DNA from: Archangium lansingense
GTDB lineage: Bacteria > Myxococcota > Myxococcia > Myxococcales > Myxococcaceae
Assembly: GCF_026626635.1 (NCBI RefSeq)
Contig: NZ_JAPNKA010000001.1
Coordinates: 5,828,001 to 5,892,000, forward strand
DNA: 64,000 nucleotides
Reading direction: 5' to 3'
The stretch's first letter is position 1. The number at the start of each line of letters is the position of its first letter. Positions 8,196 to 16,785 of the stretch are shown one piece after another. A program made the position numbers and the translations under genes. Under the pieces are notes generated by a model. The model was not told where the DNA came from. It was given only the letters and a program-made list of their open reading frames with translations, and made no database searches.

Positions 8196-8954
8196 ATGCT
8201 CACGCGGCGGCTGATCGTCTGTCTGGATGTGAAGGGTGGACGCGTGGTGAAGGGCGTCCAGTTCGAGGGCCTCCGGGACGTGGGCGACCCCGTCGAGCTG
8301 GCCATGCGCTACGAGGAGGCGGGTGCCGACGAGGTGACGTTCCTCGACATCTCCGCGAGCAACGAGGAGCGCGGCACCTTGTGGGACCTGGTGCACCGCA
8401 CGGCGGAGCGGTTGTTCATCCCCCTGACGGTGGGTGGCGGCGTGCGCACCGCGGACGACGTGGGCCGGGCGCTGCGGGCCGGCGCGGACAAGGTGAGCCT
8501 CAACTCAGCGGCGGTGGCCCGCCCCGAGGTGCTCACCGAGTGCGCCGAGCGCTTCGGTGCCCAGTGCGTGGTGGCGAGCATCGACGCCAAGCGCGACGGC
8601 GACCGGTGGCGCGTGTACACGCACGGCGGCAAGAAGGCCACGGAGTTGGACGCGGTGGCCTGGGCACGCGAGTGCGTGAAACGTGGAGCAGGTGAAATCC
8701 TGCTCACGAGCATCGACCGGGATGGGGCCCGTTCGGGGTATGACCTGGAGCTGACGCGGACGGTTGCCGAGCAGGTGGACGTTCCGGTCATCGCCTCGGG
8801 TGGTGCGGGCAACGCGGAGCATGTCCGGGCCGCGCTGCAGGAGGGCAAGGCGGAGGCGGCGCTCGTCGCGGGAATCCTCCACGACGGCGTCACCACGGTT
8901 GGGGCGATCAAGTCGCTGCTCCAGAAGAGCGGCCTTGGGATCAGGAGCCTCTGA
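8196..8954 (+). CDS. hisF: Imidazole glycerol phosphate synthase, cyclase subunit (HisF)
   Basis: 252 residues; ATG at 8196, one nucleotide after the hisB stop. (beta-alpha)8 barrel with both catalytic Asp residues: RLIVCLDVKGGRVVKG (first) and LLTSIDRDGARSGYD (second). It joins ammonia from HisH to PRFAR, giving imidazole-glycerol phosphate and AICAR. Phosphate loops TVGGGVRT and ASGGAGN are present. Its stop directly abuts the hisN start (TGAATG). Confidence 0.97.
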   Translation: MLTRRLIVCLDVKGGRVVKGVQFEGLRDVGDPVELAMRYEEAGADEVTFLDISASNEERGTLWDLVHRTAERLFIPLTVGGGVRTADDVGRALRAGADKVSLNSAAVARPEVLTECAERFGAQCVVASIDAKRDGDRWRVYTHGGKKATELDAVAWARECVKRGAGEILLTSIDRDGARSGYDLELTRTVAEQVDVPVIASGGAGNAEHVRAALQEGKAEAALVAGILHDGVTTVGAIKSLLQKSGLGIRSL

Positions 8955-9728
8955 ATGGATGCGCAGGCGTTGATGCAGGCGGCAGAGGAAGTGGCGCGCA
9001 GGTCGGGAGACGTGGCCCTGGGCTTCTTCCGCCAGGGCGTCACGGTGGATACCAAGGGGGACGGCACGCCGGTGACGGTGGCGGACCGGACCGCCGAGAA
9101 GACGGCTCGCGAGTGGATCGAGTCCCGCTTCCCCGAGGACGGCATCCTCGGAGAGGAGTTCGGCGAGACGCGGGCCGGAGCGAAGCGCCGGTGGATCCTC
9201 GACCCTATCGACGGGACGAAGACGTTCATCCGGGGCGTGCCGTTGTGGGGCACGCTGGTGGCGGTGGCGGAGGGCGAGCGGATTCTCGCGGGCGCGGCGT
9301 ACTTCCCACCCGTAGGGGAGATGCTGGTGGCGGCGCCGGGGCAGGGGTGCTGGTGGAACGGGAAGCGGACGCGGGTGTCGGCGGAGGCAGACCTGTCTCG
9401 GGCGGTGGTGCTGTCCACCGACGAGCGCTTCCTGGCGCACCCGGATCGCGGGGCGAAGTGGCGGGCCCTGGCGGCGAAGGCGTCCATGGACCGCACGTGG
9501 GGTGACTGCTACGGCTACCTGCTGGTGGCCACGGGTCGGGCGGAGGTGATGGTGGACGAGTTCCTGTCGCCCTGGGACGCGGCGGCGCTGCAGCCCATCA
9601 TCGAGGAGGCCGGCGGAGTCTTCACGGACTGGACGGGGACGCGGACCTCGTTCGGTGGCAACGGGATCGCGACGAACGCGGCGCTCGCGGAGCAGGTGCG
9701 CGAGCTGCTGGGCGCCAAGAGGGCATGA
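8955..9728 (+). CDS. hisN: Histidinol-phosphatase of the inositol-monophosphatase family (HisN)
   Basis: 257 residues. Metal-binding motifs of the IMPase family are complete: GEEFGE, WILDPIDGTKTFI, and near the C-terminus SPWDAAALQPIIEEAGG. WGDCYGYLLVATGRAEVMVD is the substrate-side motif typical of the HisN subgroup. It dephosphorylates histidinol phosphate, the one step not covered by the other his genes here, because HisB is monofunctional. Its location between hisF and hisIE, with abutting or overlapping ends, supports this over a general inositol phosphatase. The stop overlaps the hisIE start. Confidence 0.9.
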   Translation: MDAQALMQAAEEVARRSGDVALGFFRQGVTVDTKGDGTPVTVADRTAEKTAREWIESRFPEDGILGEEFGETRAGAKRRWILDPIDGTKTFIRGVPLWGTLVAVAEGERILAGAAYFPPVGEMLVAAPGQGCWWNGKRTRVSAEADLSRAVVLSTDERFLAHPDRGAKWRALAAKASMDRTWGDCYGYLLVATGRAEVMVDEFLSPWDAAALQPIIEEAGGVFTDWTGTRTSFGGNGIATNAALAEQVRELLGAKRA

Positions 9729-10375
9729 TGCTGGATCTCTCGAAGCTGGACTTCACCAAGGGCAACGGGCTGGTGACGGTGGTGACGCAGGACGCGCACT
9801 CGGGCGACCTGCTGATGGTGGCGCACGCGGACCGCGAGGCGTTGGAGAAGACGCTGGAGACGGGCGAGATGTACTACCGCTCGCGCACGCGGGGCCTGTG
9901 GCACAAGGGCGGCACGAGCGGGAACGTGCAGCGGGTGGTGTCCCTGACGGCGGACTGCGACGGGGACGCGGTGCTGGCCCGGGTGGTGAAGGCGGGCCCG
10001 GCGTGTCACACCGGGGCGGAGACCTGCTTCGGCGCCGAGCCGGTGGATGCGCTCGTCGAGCTGGACCGGACCATTACCCAGCGGGCGGCGAAGGCTCCAG
10101 CGCCGGGGGAGAAGCCGAGCTACACGCGGCGACTCCTGGACGACCGCAACCTGCGCCTGAAGAAGATTGGCGAGGAGGGTGCTGAGCTGGTGACGGCGTG
10201 CGCGGATGGGGACAAGGAGCGCGCGACGGAGGAGGCCGCGGACGTGCTCTACCATGTGCTGGTCGCGGTGCGGCCGCTGGGCATCACGTTGGATGATGTG
10301 AAGGCGGTGCTCGCACGCCGGGCGGGACGGACACCCCCTCCCGCCGCGAAAGCTACATCCAGCGCTGGAGGCTGA
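9725..10375 (+). CDS. hisI: Bifunctional PR-AMP cyclohydrolase / PR-ATP pyrophosphatase (HisIE)
   Basis: 216 residues. The N-terminal cyclohydrolase half (about 1-115) has SRTRGLWHKGGTSGN, the metal motif DCDGDAVL and GPACHTGAETCF. The C-terminal pyrophosphatase half (about 125-205) has KKIGEEGAELVTA and EEAADVLYHVLVAV. It carries out steps two and three of the pathway and completes the set. It starts at an ATG in a 4-nt overlap with hisN; a second ATG follows directly. The last 23 nt overlap the 3' end of the convergent sigma gene. The tail after the pyrophosphatase domain is a short Pro/Ala-rich extension. No terminator hairpin is obvious at the operon end. Confidence 0.95.
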   Translation: MMLDLSKLDFTKGNGLVTVVTQDAHSGDLLMVAHADREALEKTLETGEMYYRSRTRGLWHKGGTSGNVQRVVSLTADCDGDAVLARVVKAGPACHTGAETCFGAEPVDALVELDRTITQRAAKAPAPGEKPSYTRRLLDDRNLRLKKIGEEGAELVTACADGDKERATEEAADVLYHVLVAVRPLGITLDDVKAVLARRAGRTPPPAAKATSSAGG

Positions 10376-11237
10376 CGTCCCACTGGCTGCGGATCAGCCC
10401 CAGGAAGCTCTCCAGCTCCGACTCTCCCAGGCCCAGTCTGCACGTGAGCTCTGCTCGGATGAGTCGGAGCAGACGCTCGCGTGCGCGGGCAACCCGGTAC
10501 GCGACGCTGGAGCGCGGCTCGCCGAACATCTTGGCGAGCCGGTCCATGGTGAAGCCATGAACGTGGTGCAGTCGCAGCAGGCTGCGCTCTTGCTCGGCGA
10601 GCGCCGCGGTGGCCCGCCGTAGCGCGTCCGTCAGGGCCTGGCGCGCATCCTCCGTGGTCAGGAGGCGCTCCGGATCCTCCGGGCACAAGAACCGGCTCAG
10701 CGTCTCCTCGGGCAGCTCCTCGAATCGCTCCTGGTGTCCCTCGCGTTTGTGCAGCGCAATCAGGATGCGCTCGGCGGCGATGCGCACCCAGGCCAGCAGG
10801 GGGCCACGGCCAGCGTAGAACGCGAGCTTGGGCTGTCCCTCGTCACCCCGGCCCACGAGCAGCCGCTCGCGCAGCATCTGGAGGATCTCGTCCGTCTGCG
10901 CCGCCGCGCCAGGGCCCAGCCGGGCGGGGACCTTGCGCAGCACTTGTTGATCGAAGGTGCGGAGTGCCTCGGGTGCTCCATCCAGACAGGCTCGCGCCAG
11001 ATAGAGGTCCGCACCGTGCAATTGATGGAGCCATCGAGCCGCGTCCTCTTCCGGAACCTGGAGCGCTAGATACGGGATGAATCGCTCGGGAGCGAGCACG
11101 ACGGATGGCCATGCCGCCTGCCCCGCGTCCAGGTGTTTGCGCAGCGAGGTTTCCAGGCCGTCCACCTGCCCCAGACGGATGCGCTGTGCATGCGGCAGGA
11201 ACGCCGAGAGACACGTCTCATCCTGTTCGTAGCTCAT
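10353..11237 (-). CDS. Myxobacterial ECF-like RNA polymerase sigma factor
   Basis: 294 residues, longer than a usual ECF sigma. The N-terminal half (about 1-110) is not recognised. The region-2-like part is about 115-180 (GRGPLLAWVRIAAERIL). Region 4 is about 210-270, with ALAEQERSLLRLHHVHGFTMDRLAKMFG and the helix-turn-helix GEPRSSVAYRVARARERLL. The layout resembles the myxobacterial sigma-70 family known as TIGR03001 (from memory, unchecked). Its ATG overlaps the stop of the kinase gene (ATGA at 11234-11237), so the two are translationally coupled. The likely partner and regulator is therefore the kinase and not a classical anti-sigma factor. It ends convergently inside hisIE. Confidence 0.8.
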   Translation of the reverse strand: MSYEQDETCLSAFLPHAQRIRLGQVDGLETSLRKHLDAGQAAWPSVVLAPERFIPYLALQVPEEDAARWLHQLHGADLYLARACLDGAPEALRTFDQQVLRKVPARLGPGAAAQTDEILQMLRERLLVGRGDEGQPKLAFYAGRGPLLAWVRIAAERILIALHKREGHQERFEELPEETLSRFLCPEDPERLLTTEDARQALTDALRRATAALAEQERSLLRLHHVHGFTMDRLAKMFGEPRSSVAYRVARARERLLRLIRAELTCRLGLGESELESFLGLIRSQWDVSLQRWM

Positions 11238-14200
11238 GGTGTTCCTCGCTGCCGCTGCCAGTCGGAGACCGCCTTCAGCTTCCGGTGGCCGCGTGCTCCC
11301 AACGTTTCCAGCTCCACCCTGGCCTCTGCGGCCAGGGCGTTGGCGCGCTCGGGCTCAGAGGGGTTCTGCTCGGCGAGAGCCCGGGCCAACATGAACGTGG
11401 CCCACGCTGCATCGCTCCGGTCCCTCGGCGCCTGTCGATGGATCTCCCGCGCTTTCTCGATCAGAGGGATGGCTCGCTGGGGTTCTCTCGACGTCAGCAG
11501 AACCTCCGCCTGGCAGATGAAGTCGAGCGCGACATCGGGCGCGGCTGGCCCCTGGGCCGCCTCATCGAGCGCCAGCGCCTTCTGGCAGTACTCGAGCGCC
11601 AGCTTCGGATTGCGGCTGGCGAGCTCCACCTCGGCCAGGACCCGGAGCGTGGAGCTTCCCGAAGCGCCCTTCTTCCCCCGCACCTGTTCGGACAGCTCGA
11701 GGGAGCGCAGCAGATCACTCCGGGCTTCGCGGAGGCGGTTGGCTCGCAGATGGAGCAGCCCCCGGTAGGCCAGGGGCAGGGCGGCTCGCGGCGTCTCGGG
11801 GCCGAGTGCGCCCTGGACGCTCTTCAGTGCTCGCTCGAACCACTTCAGCGCCTCCTCGGGTTGCTGGGCATCCATTGCCCACTGGCCCAGGGCGCAGAGC
11901 ACGAGCATGGTATCGGGGTGGTCCTTGCCCTTGCTCCGCTCCATGATGGCGAGCGCCCGGTCCAGGTACCCGCGGGCCTCCTCCAGCTTTCCTTCCTTCC
12001 TCAGGGCGACGCCCAGGTTGTTGAGCGGACCAGCGAGGCTCGGATGATCGGGCGTGTGGGCCACCTCCTGGAGCCGGAGCGACCGCCGCCAGGCTTCGAT
12101 TGCCTCCTCGCGGCGTCCCAGGTTGATCAACGCCACGGCCGTGTTGCTCAGGTACACCGCGAGGCCGGGATGCTCCTGCCCCAGCAGGCGCTCGCGGATC
12201 TGTTGTGCCTCGCGGAACAGCTCCAGGGCTTCCACATTGCGGATCTGTTGCGAACGGATGCGCCCCATCGGAGACAGGAAGCGGGCCGCGAGCAGGCTCT
12301 CGGGCCCCTGGAGCTTTCGGGCGAGCTCCAGGCCCTTCGTGAGCTCCCGCTCCGCGTCCTCCAATCGTCCCTGCACCACCAGCATGCTGCCCAGCCGCAG
12401 GTGCAGTTCGGTGGTGATGGTCGGAGCGCGCTCGCTTCCCAGCCGCTCCAGCGCCGCCCGGGCATGCCTCGTGAGGCGATCCACCTCATCGGCACGCGCG
12501 AGCTGATCCCCAATGAGCCAGACCAGCAGGCTCCAGGTCCTCACGACCACCTCGTCATCCCGACTCGCCTCCGCCGCCCAGAGCGCACGGTAGAGGATCT
12601 CCTCGGCTTCCTGATGCTTGCCGGTGAGCCCGTGGAGCTGTCCATGCTCGAGGAGCACCTCGGCCTCCAGCGGCTGGAAGTCGAGCGTCCGGACTTCCTC
12701 GAGCAGCGCGGAGGTGGTGGCGAGCGCCTCGGGATGTCTTCCCGCCTCGGTCTGGACGCGAACCTCCGCGAGCCGGCGCCGGACCGCATCCACTCGCGGG
12801 CGGAGAGCATCGGGCGGCTGGGGACGGGTGGAGAGCGCGGGTGCGTCCCTGCATACCGTCAGCCCCTCGATTGCCCCCACCATCTGGGACGCCTTCTCCA
12901 GGATTTGCTCATCCGCTCTCTCGAGCACCTCCACGGTGGCCGAGAGCTGCCACAGCCGGGTGTCGAGACAGGTGGTCGTCTGCCAGGCGGAGGGATTCTC
13001 CCCGGCCTCGGCCGCGAGACAGGTCTCCATCCGCAGCGTGCGCCACTGGGTGACGTGGGCATCGAGCGCCGTGGAGACCTTCTCCCAGACAGCCGCCGCG
13101 TACGGTTTGCCCGTGCCGAGGAGGGCTTCCTTGACGCGCTGGTGGTGCTCGGGGCTCCACGCCTCAGCGAGCCGATCCACCTCGCGCTGGCAGTGCACCT
13201 CGCGCCGCCGGGTGAGGGTGCCGTTCACCAGAACGAAGAGGAGAGGGACGGCGAGCGCCGCCGCGAGCCAGGGCAATACGCGCCGCGAGCGGGGCTGGAG
13301 GGCGGACAGCAGTTCCTCCATCGACGCGTGACGGTCCGCTGGGCGGTAGCGCAGGCCCTTGAGGATGGCGCGTCGCACCTTCGCGGGAACCGTGCCCCGG
13401 GTGGACGGGGGCTGTACTCGTTCTTCCCGCATGGCGCGGAGCCGATCCTCCGGGTTGTTGCCCGTGAAGGGGCGCACGCCGAAGAGAGCCTCGTAGAGGG
13501 CCACACAGAAGCTGAACTGGTCGCTGAGGGCATCGGCGCGCTGACCCCGTAGCGTTTCGGGTGCCATGTAGGCCGGGGTTCCCACCAGGGCACCGGAGCG
13601 GGTCAACGGGTCGGTCGAGAGGTCTCCCGTCGCCGTGCCATCCGCGGTTGGGGGGACTGCCGTGTTGTCCCGATTGGGGGGCCCAGCCAGGCCAAAGTCC
13701 GTGATGCGAGCCCGGCCATCGTTCCCGACCAGGATGTTGGTGGGCTTGACGTCCCGGTGGACCAGTCCCGCGGCATGTGCGGCCGCCAGTCCGTGGCCCG
13801 CCTCCTGGAAGACGTGGAGCACCTCCTGCCAGGAGTGGGGCTGCTCGAGCCACCCGGCCAGCGTGGCCCCCTCCACCAGCTCCAGCGCGAGGAAGACGCC
13901 CTCCTCGCACGTGCCCACGTCATAGATGGCGACCACGTTCGCGTGCGAGAGGCGGGCGAGTGACTGAGCCTCCCGCAGCAGCCGCTGCCGCAGCTCGTGG
14001 GCCTCCTGGCTGCGTGCTCGCAACAGCTTGAGGGCAATCTGCCGGTCCAGCTCGGGGTCATACGCGGCGTACACGACGCCCATGGCCCCCTGGCCCAGCC
14101 ATGCGAGCACCACATAGCGCCCGATGGTGCTGTTGCGCGCGAGCGGCGCTTCCTCCTCCAGGGCCGGGCCGGATGGCCCCGAGCTCCGTCCCGCCGCCAG

Positions 14201-14314
14201 GACACGCTCGCACTCGGGACAACGCAGGATGTGCTCCAGGACCTCTGCCCGGCGCTCGTCGGAAAGAAATCCCGCGAGGAAACTGCTCAGCGTTGTCTCG
14301 TTCGGGCACTCCAT
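11234..14314 (-). CDS. Zinc-finger / Ser-Thr kinase / TPR protein coupled to the sigma gene
   Basis: 1026 residues from the ATG at 14312-14314; a GTG nine bases earlier is possible. N-terminus: C3 and H28-x3-C32-x2-C35, a zinc-binding motif like that of anti-sigma ZAS domains. Kinase domain at about 65-325: Gly loop GQGAMG (74-79), Lys in IALKLL (K96), catalytic HRDVKPTN, and DFGLAG. All key residues are present, so it should be active. One membrane segment follows (about 341-365, PWLAAALAVPLLFVLV), then about 650 residues of TPR-like helical repeats outside the membrane. The protein could sense an envelope signal through the repeats, and it is coupled to the downstream sigma factor. It is divergent from the first LGFP hydrolase, sharing 14315-14511. 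Confidence 0.88.
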   Translation of the reverse strand: MECPNETTLSSFLAGFLSDERRAEVLEHILRCPECERVLAAGRSSGPSGPALEEEAPLARNSTIGRYVVLAWLGQGAMGVVYAAYDPELDRQIALKLLRARSQEAHELRQRLLREAQSLARLSHANVVAIYDVGTCEEGVFLALELVEGATLAGWLEQPHSWQEVLHVFQEAGHGLAAAHAAGLVHRDVKPTNILVGNDGRARITDFGLAGPPNRDNTAVPPTADGTATGDLSTDPLTRSGALVGTPAYMAPETLRGQRADALSDQFSFCVALYEALFGVRPFTGNNPEDRLRAMREERVQPPSTRGTVPAKVRRAILKGLRYRPADRHASMEELLSALQPRSRRVLPWLAAALAVPLLFVLVNGTLTRRREVHCQREVDRLAEAWSPEHHQRVKEALLGTGKPYAAAVWEKVSTALDAHVTQWRTLRMETCLAAEAGENPSAWQTTTCLDTRLWQLSATVEVLERADEQILEKASQMVGAIEGLTVCRDAPALSTRPQPPDALRPRVDAVRRRLAEVRVQTEAGRHPEALATTSALLEEVRTLDFQPLEAEVLLEHGQLHGLTGKHQEAEEILYRALWAAEASRDDEVVVRTWSLLVWLIGDQLARADEVDRLTRHARAALERLGSERAPTITTELHLRLGSMLVVQGRLEDAERELTKGLELARKLQGPESLLAARFLSPMGRIRSQQIRNVEALELFREAQQIRERLLGQEHPGLAVYLSNTAVALINLGRREEAIEAWRRSLRLQEVAHTPDHPSLAGPLNNLGVALRKEGKLEEARGYLDRALAIMERSKGKDHPDTMLVLCALGQWAMDAQQPEEALKWFERALKSVQGALGPETPRAALPLAYRGLLHLRANRLREARSDLLRSLELSEQVRGKKGASGSSTLRVLAEVELASRNPKLALEYCQKALALDEAAQGPAAPDVALDFICQAEVLLTSREPQRAIPLIEKAREIHRQAPRDRSDAAWATFMLARALAEQNPSEPERANALAAEARVELETLGARGHRKLKAVSDWQRQRGTP

Positions 14315-14511
14315 CCTGCACACAGGATAACCCGAACCCCTTGAAATTCCTCACACTGTGGCGGTCCGGGCATTCCCTTGAAGGTTTCACGGTCGATTCT
14401 TTGGACGCCGACTGGCTCGCCATCTCCTCCTATTGGGCTCCCCCCGCCCCCGCCGTCCGCGAGGGAAAGGAGCCGCCCATCACTCGCGAGTGACGAAGTC
14501 CGGAGGAATCA

Positions 14512-16653
14512 ATGAAGAACAAGCCAGGAATCGTCGTGCTCGCCGCCTCGCTGGCCTTGGCCCAGGCGTGCGGCACGAACGAGCAGCAGCAGCCCTCCGC
14601 GGTCCCCACCGTGGAGGCGGATGTGAAGGTGCCGACGGAGGCCTCCGCACGCGAGGACGACTCCCTCGATGCGCTCTTCCGCGAGGCGGGCCAGGAGTTC
14701 AACGTGCCGCCCGCGCTCCTCAAGTCCATCTCGTTCGTCCAGACGCGCTACCAGATGGTGGAGGGGGCCGAGGAGTTCGAGGGACGCCCGACGGTCCACG
14801 GGCTGATGGCTCTCTCGGGGGCGCAGCTCAAGGAGGGCGCGAAGCTGGCTGGCGTCACGGTGGAGCAGGTCAAGAAGGACGCGCGTTCCAACGTCCGGGC
14901 GGCGGCGGCGCTGCTGTCGCGCCGCGCGGATGCGCTTCAGGTGGACCGGACGAAGGCGGACAAGTGGGCGCCGGCAGTTGCCGAGGTGTCCGGCATCGAG
15001 AACGAGGAGGGCCGCCGCAGCTTCGTCCACAACGAGGTCTTCCGGGTGGCTCGCCTGGGGCTGGGGACGCTCTCGAAGGAGTGGGCCGCGAGTGGACAGG
15101 GCCTGGTCGTGGAGGAGCTGGGTCAGCAGGCCCAGGCGCTCGCGGGTCCGGACTACGCTCCGGCCGTGTGGCGGCCCTCGCCCAACTTCAACGCCCGGCC
15201 CATGGGTGTGAAGATGGTGGTCATCCACACCTGTGAGAGCAGCTACTCGGGGTGCTGGAGCTGGCTGACGAACACCAGCTCGGGGGTGAGCGCGCACTAC
15301 GTGGTGCGTGAGGACGGCGGGGAGATCAGCCAGCTGGTGCGCGACGGGAGCCGGGCCTGGCATATCGGTGCCACCTACCAGTGCAGCAACAACAGCGGGG
15401 TGGAGTGCGGGCTGAACGGGAGAAGCTCCAACGACTTCACCATCGGCATCGAGCACGGCGGGTATGCGTCGACGGTGAACTGGCCGGTGGGACAGATCGA
15501 CGCCTCGGCCCGGCTGCTGTGCGACATGACGCGTGACCACGGGATTCCCCGCGACCGTTACCACATCGTGGGGCACGGCCAGCTGCAGCCGTACAACCGC
15601 ACGGACCCCGGTGCCAACTGGCCCTGGACGGACTACCTCAATCGCGCCAACGCGCACTGCGGCACGGCGTGCGTGATCATGGGGGACATCAAGGCGAAGT
15701 ATGACGCGGTGAACGGCCCCGTGCTGCTGGGCAAGTGCCAGGCCGGTGAGCTGTCGACGCCGGACGGGGTGGGGCGCTTCAACCACTTCGAGCGCGGCAG
15801 CATCTACTGGACGCCGACGCTGGGCGCCCACGTGGTGATGGGGCAGATCCGCATCAAGTGGGAGCAGCTGGACTGGGAGCGCGGCGCCCTGGGCTACCCG
15901 CTCACCGATGAGCTGACGACGCCGGACGGGGTGGGCCGCTACAACCACTTCGAGCGCGGCAGCATCTACTGGACGGAGGCGACGGGGGCCTGGGAGATCC
16001 ACGGAGACATCCGCGAGAAGTGGAAGCAGCTGGGCTGGGAGCGGAGCGAGCTGGGCTACCCGGCGAGTGGAGAGCTGAAGACGCCGGACGGAGCGGGCCG
16101 CTACAACCACTTCCAGAACGGAAGCATCTACTGGACGCAGGCGACGGGAGCGCACGAGGTGAGAGGTCTCATCCGGGCGAAGTGGGAGCAGATGGGGTGG
16201 GAGAAGAGCTACCTGGGCTACCCGACGACGGATGAGCAGGCGACGCCGGACGGGGTGGGCCGCTACAACCACTTCGAGCGAGGCAGCATCTACTTCACGC
16301 CTGCGACGGGCGCGCACGAGGTGATTGGAGACATCAACGCCAAGTGGGTGGCGCTGGGCCGTGAGGCGGGACTGCTGGGTTACCCGCTGACGGACGAGAC
16401 GAAGACGCCGGACGGGGTGGGGCGCTTCAACCACTTCCAGAACGGCAGCATCTACTGGACGTCGACGACGGGAGCGCACGAGGTGCATGGCCCCATCCGT
16501 GCGAAGTGGGAGTCGCTGGGCTGGGAGACGGGAGCGCTGGGCTACCCGGTGAAGGACGAGTACGCCGTCACGGGCGGGCGCGAGAGCGAGTTCCAGAAGG
16601 GCTTCCTCACGCTCAACACCGCCACCAACACCGTCACCGTGCGCATGAAGTAG
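14512..16653 (+). CDS. Secreted peptidoglycan amidase with LGFP repeats
   Basis: 713 residues; ATG 14512 preceded by GGAGG. A signal peptide with a lipobox-like end (LALAQAC) suggests a lipoprotein. Residues about 45-190 resemble a lytic-transglycosylase fold, but the usual catalytic Glu position reads SFVQTRYQ, so this part may only bind. The amidase-2 domain lies at about 230-385: zinc His in VVIHTCES, then YHIVGHGQ and the ligand Asp in RTDPGANWPW. It should cut the MurNAc-L-Ala bond. Residues 387-713 are six 54-residue LGFP-type repeats (GDIxxKW...LGYP...TPDGxGRYNHF...GSIYWT), nearly identical to those of the next two genes. Role in predation or wall remodelling is inferred. Confidence 0.9.
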   Translation: MKNKPGIVVLAASLALAQACGTNEQQQPSAVPTVEADVKVPTEASAREDDSLDALFREAGQEFNVPPALLKSISFVQTRYQMVEGAEEFEGRPTVHGLMALSGAQLKEGAKLAGVTVEQVKKDARSNVRAAAALLSRRADALQVDRTKADKWAPAVAEVSGIENEEGRRSFVHNEVFRVARLGLGTLSKEWAASGQGLVVEELGQQAQALAGPDYAPAVWRPSPNFNARPMGVKMVVIHTCESSYSGCWSWLTNTSSGVSAHYVVREDGGEISQLVRDGSRAWHIGATYQCSNNSGVECGLNGRSSNDFTIGIEHGGYASTVNWPVGQIDASARLLCDMTRDHGIPRDRYHIVGHGQLQPYNRTDPGANWPWTDYLNRANAHCGTACVIMGDIKAKYDAVNGPVLLGKCQAGELSTPDGVGRFNHFERGSIYWTPTLGAHVVMGQIRIKWEQLDWERGALGYPLTDELTTPDGVGRYNHFERGSIYWTEATGAWEIHGDIREKWKQLGWERSELGYPASGELKTPDGAGRYNHFQNGSIYWTQATGAHEVRGLIRAKWEQMGWEKSYLGYPTTDEQATPDGVGRYNHFERGSIYFTPATGAHEVIGDINAKWVALGREAGLLGYPLTDETKTPDGVGRFNHFQNGSIYWTSTTGAHEVHGPIRAKWESLGWETGALGYPVKDEYAVTGGRESEFQKGFLTLNTATNTVTVRMK
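15670..16653 (+). repeat. LGFP-domain DNA repeat, copy 1 of 3
   Basis: A 984-nt block from the Cys codon to the stop. It is nearly identical in DNA to 17506-18489 and 19127-20110, with exactly the same length. It encodes six tandem units of 54 codons. Confidence 0.95.
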
Positions 16654-16700
16654 CAGGCCCGGCGGACATCTGAAGTCCGCATCGGGCCATCGAAGTCCGC

Positions 16701-16737
16701 ATGCGGCGGGAGAGGTCCCATCCGCCTCCCGCCGCAT
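16701..16737 (+). terminator. Hairpin between the first two LGFP genes
   Basis: Perfect 12-bp inverted repeat ATGCGGCGGGAG / CTCCCGCCGCAT with a 13-nt loop, 48 nt after the amidase stop. No T-run follows directly, so it may be an mRNA-end or processing hairpin and not a true intrinsic terminator. A direct repeat GAAGTCCGCAT (twice) lies just before it. Confidence 0.4.
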
Positions 16738-16785
16738 GGTCACACCTCCGTCGGTTTCCCCCTCCTTTACCCCCCGAGAAGACGC

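Noticed and set aside
11105..13552. An 815-residue plus-strand frame.
   Set aside because: Antisense to the kinase, which has clear catalytic motifs; the frame shows none.
14509..16743. Long minus-strand frames across the three LGFP genes (744, 555 and 536 residues).
   Set aside because: Mirror frames of the repeat-rich hydrolases. They resemble each other only because the LGFP blocks are duplicated, and they are Arg/His/Val-rich without motifs.
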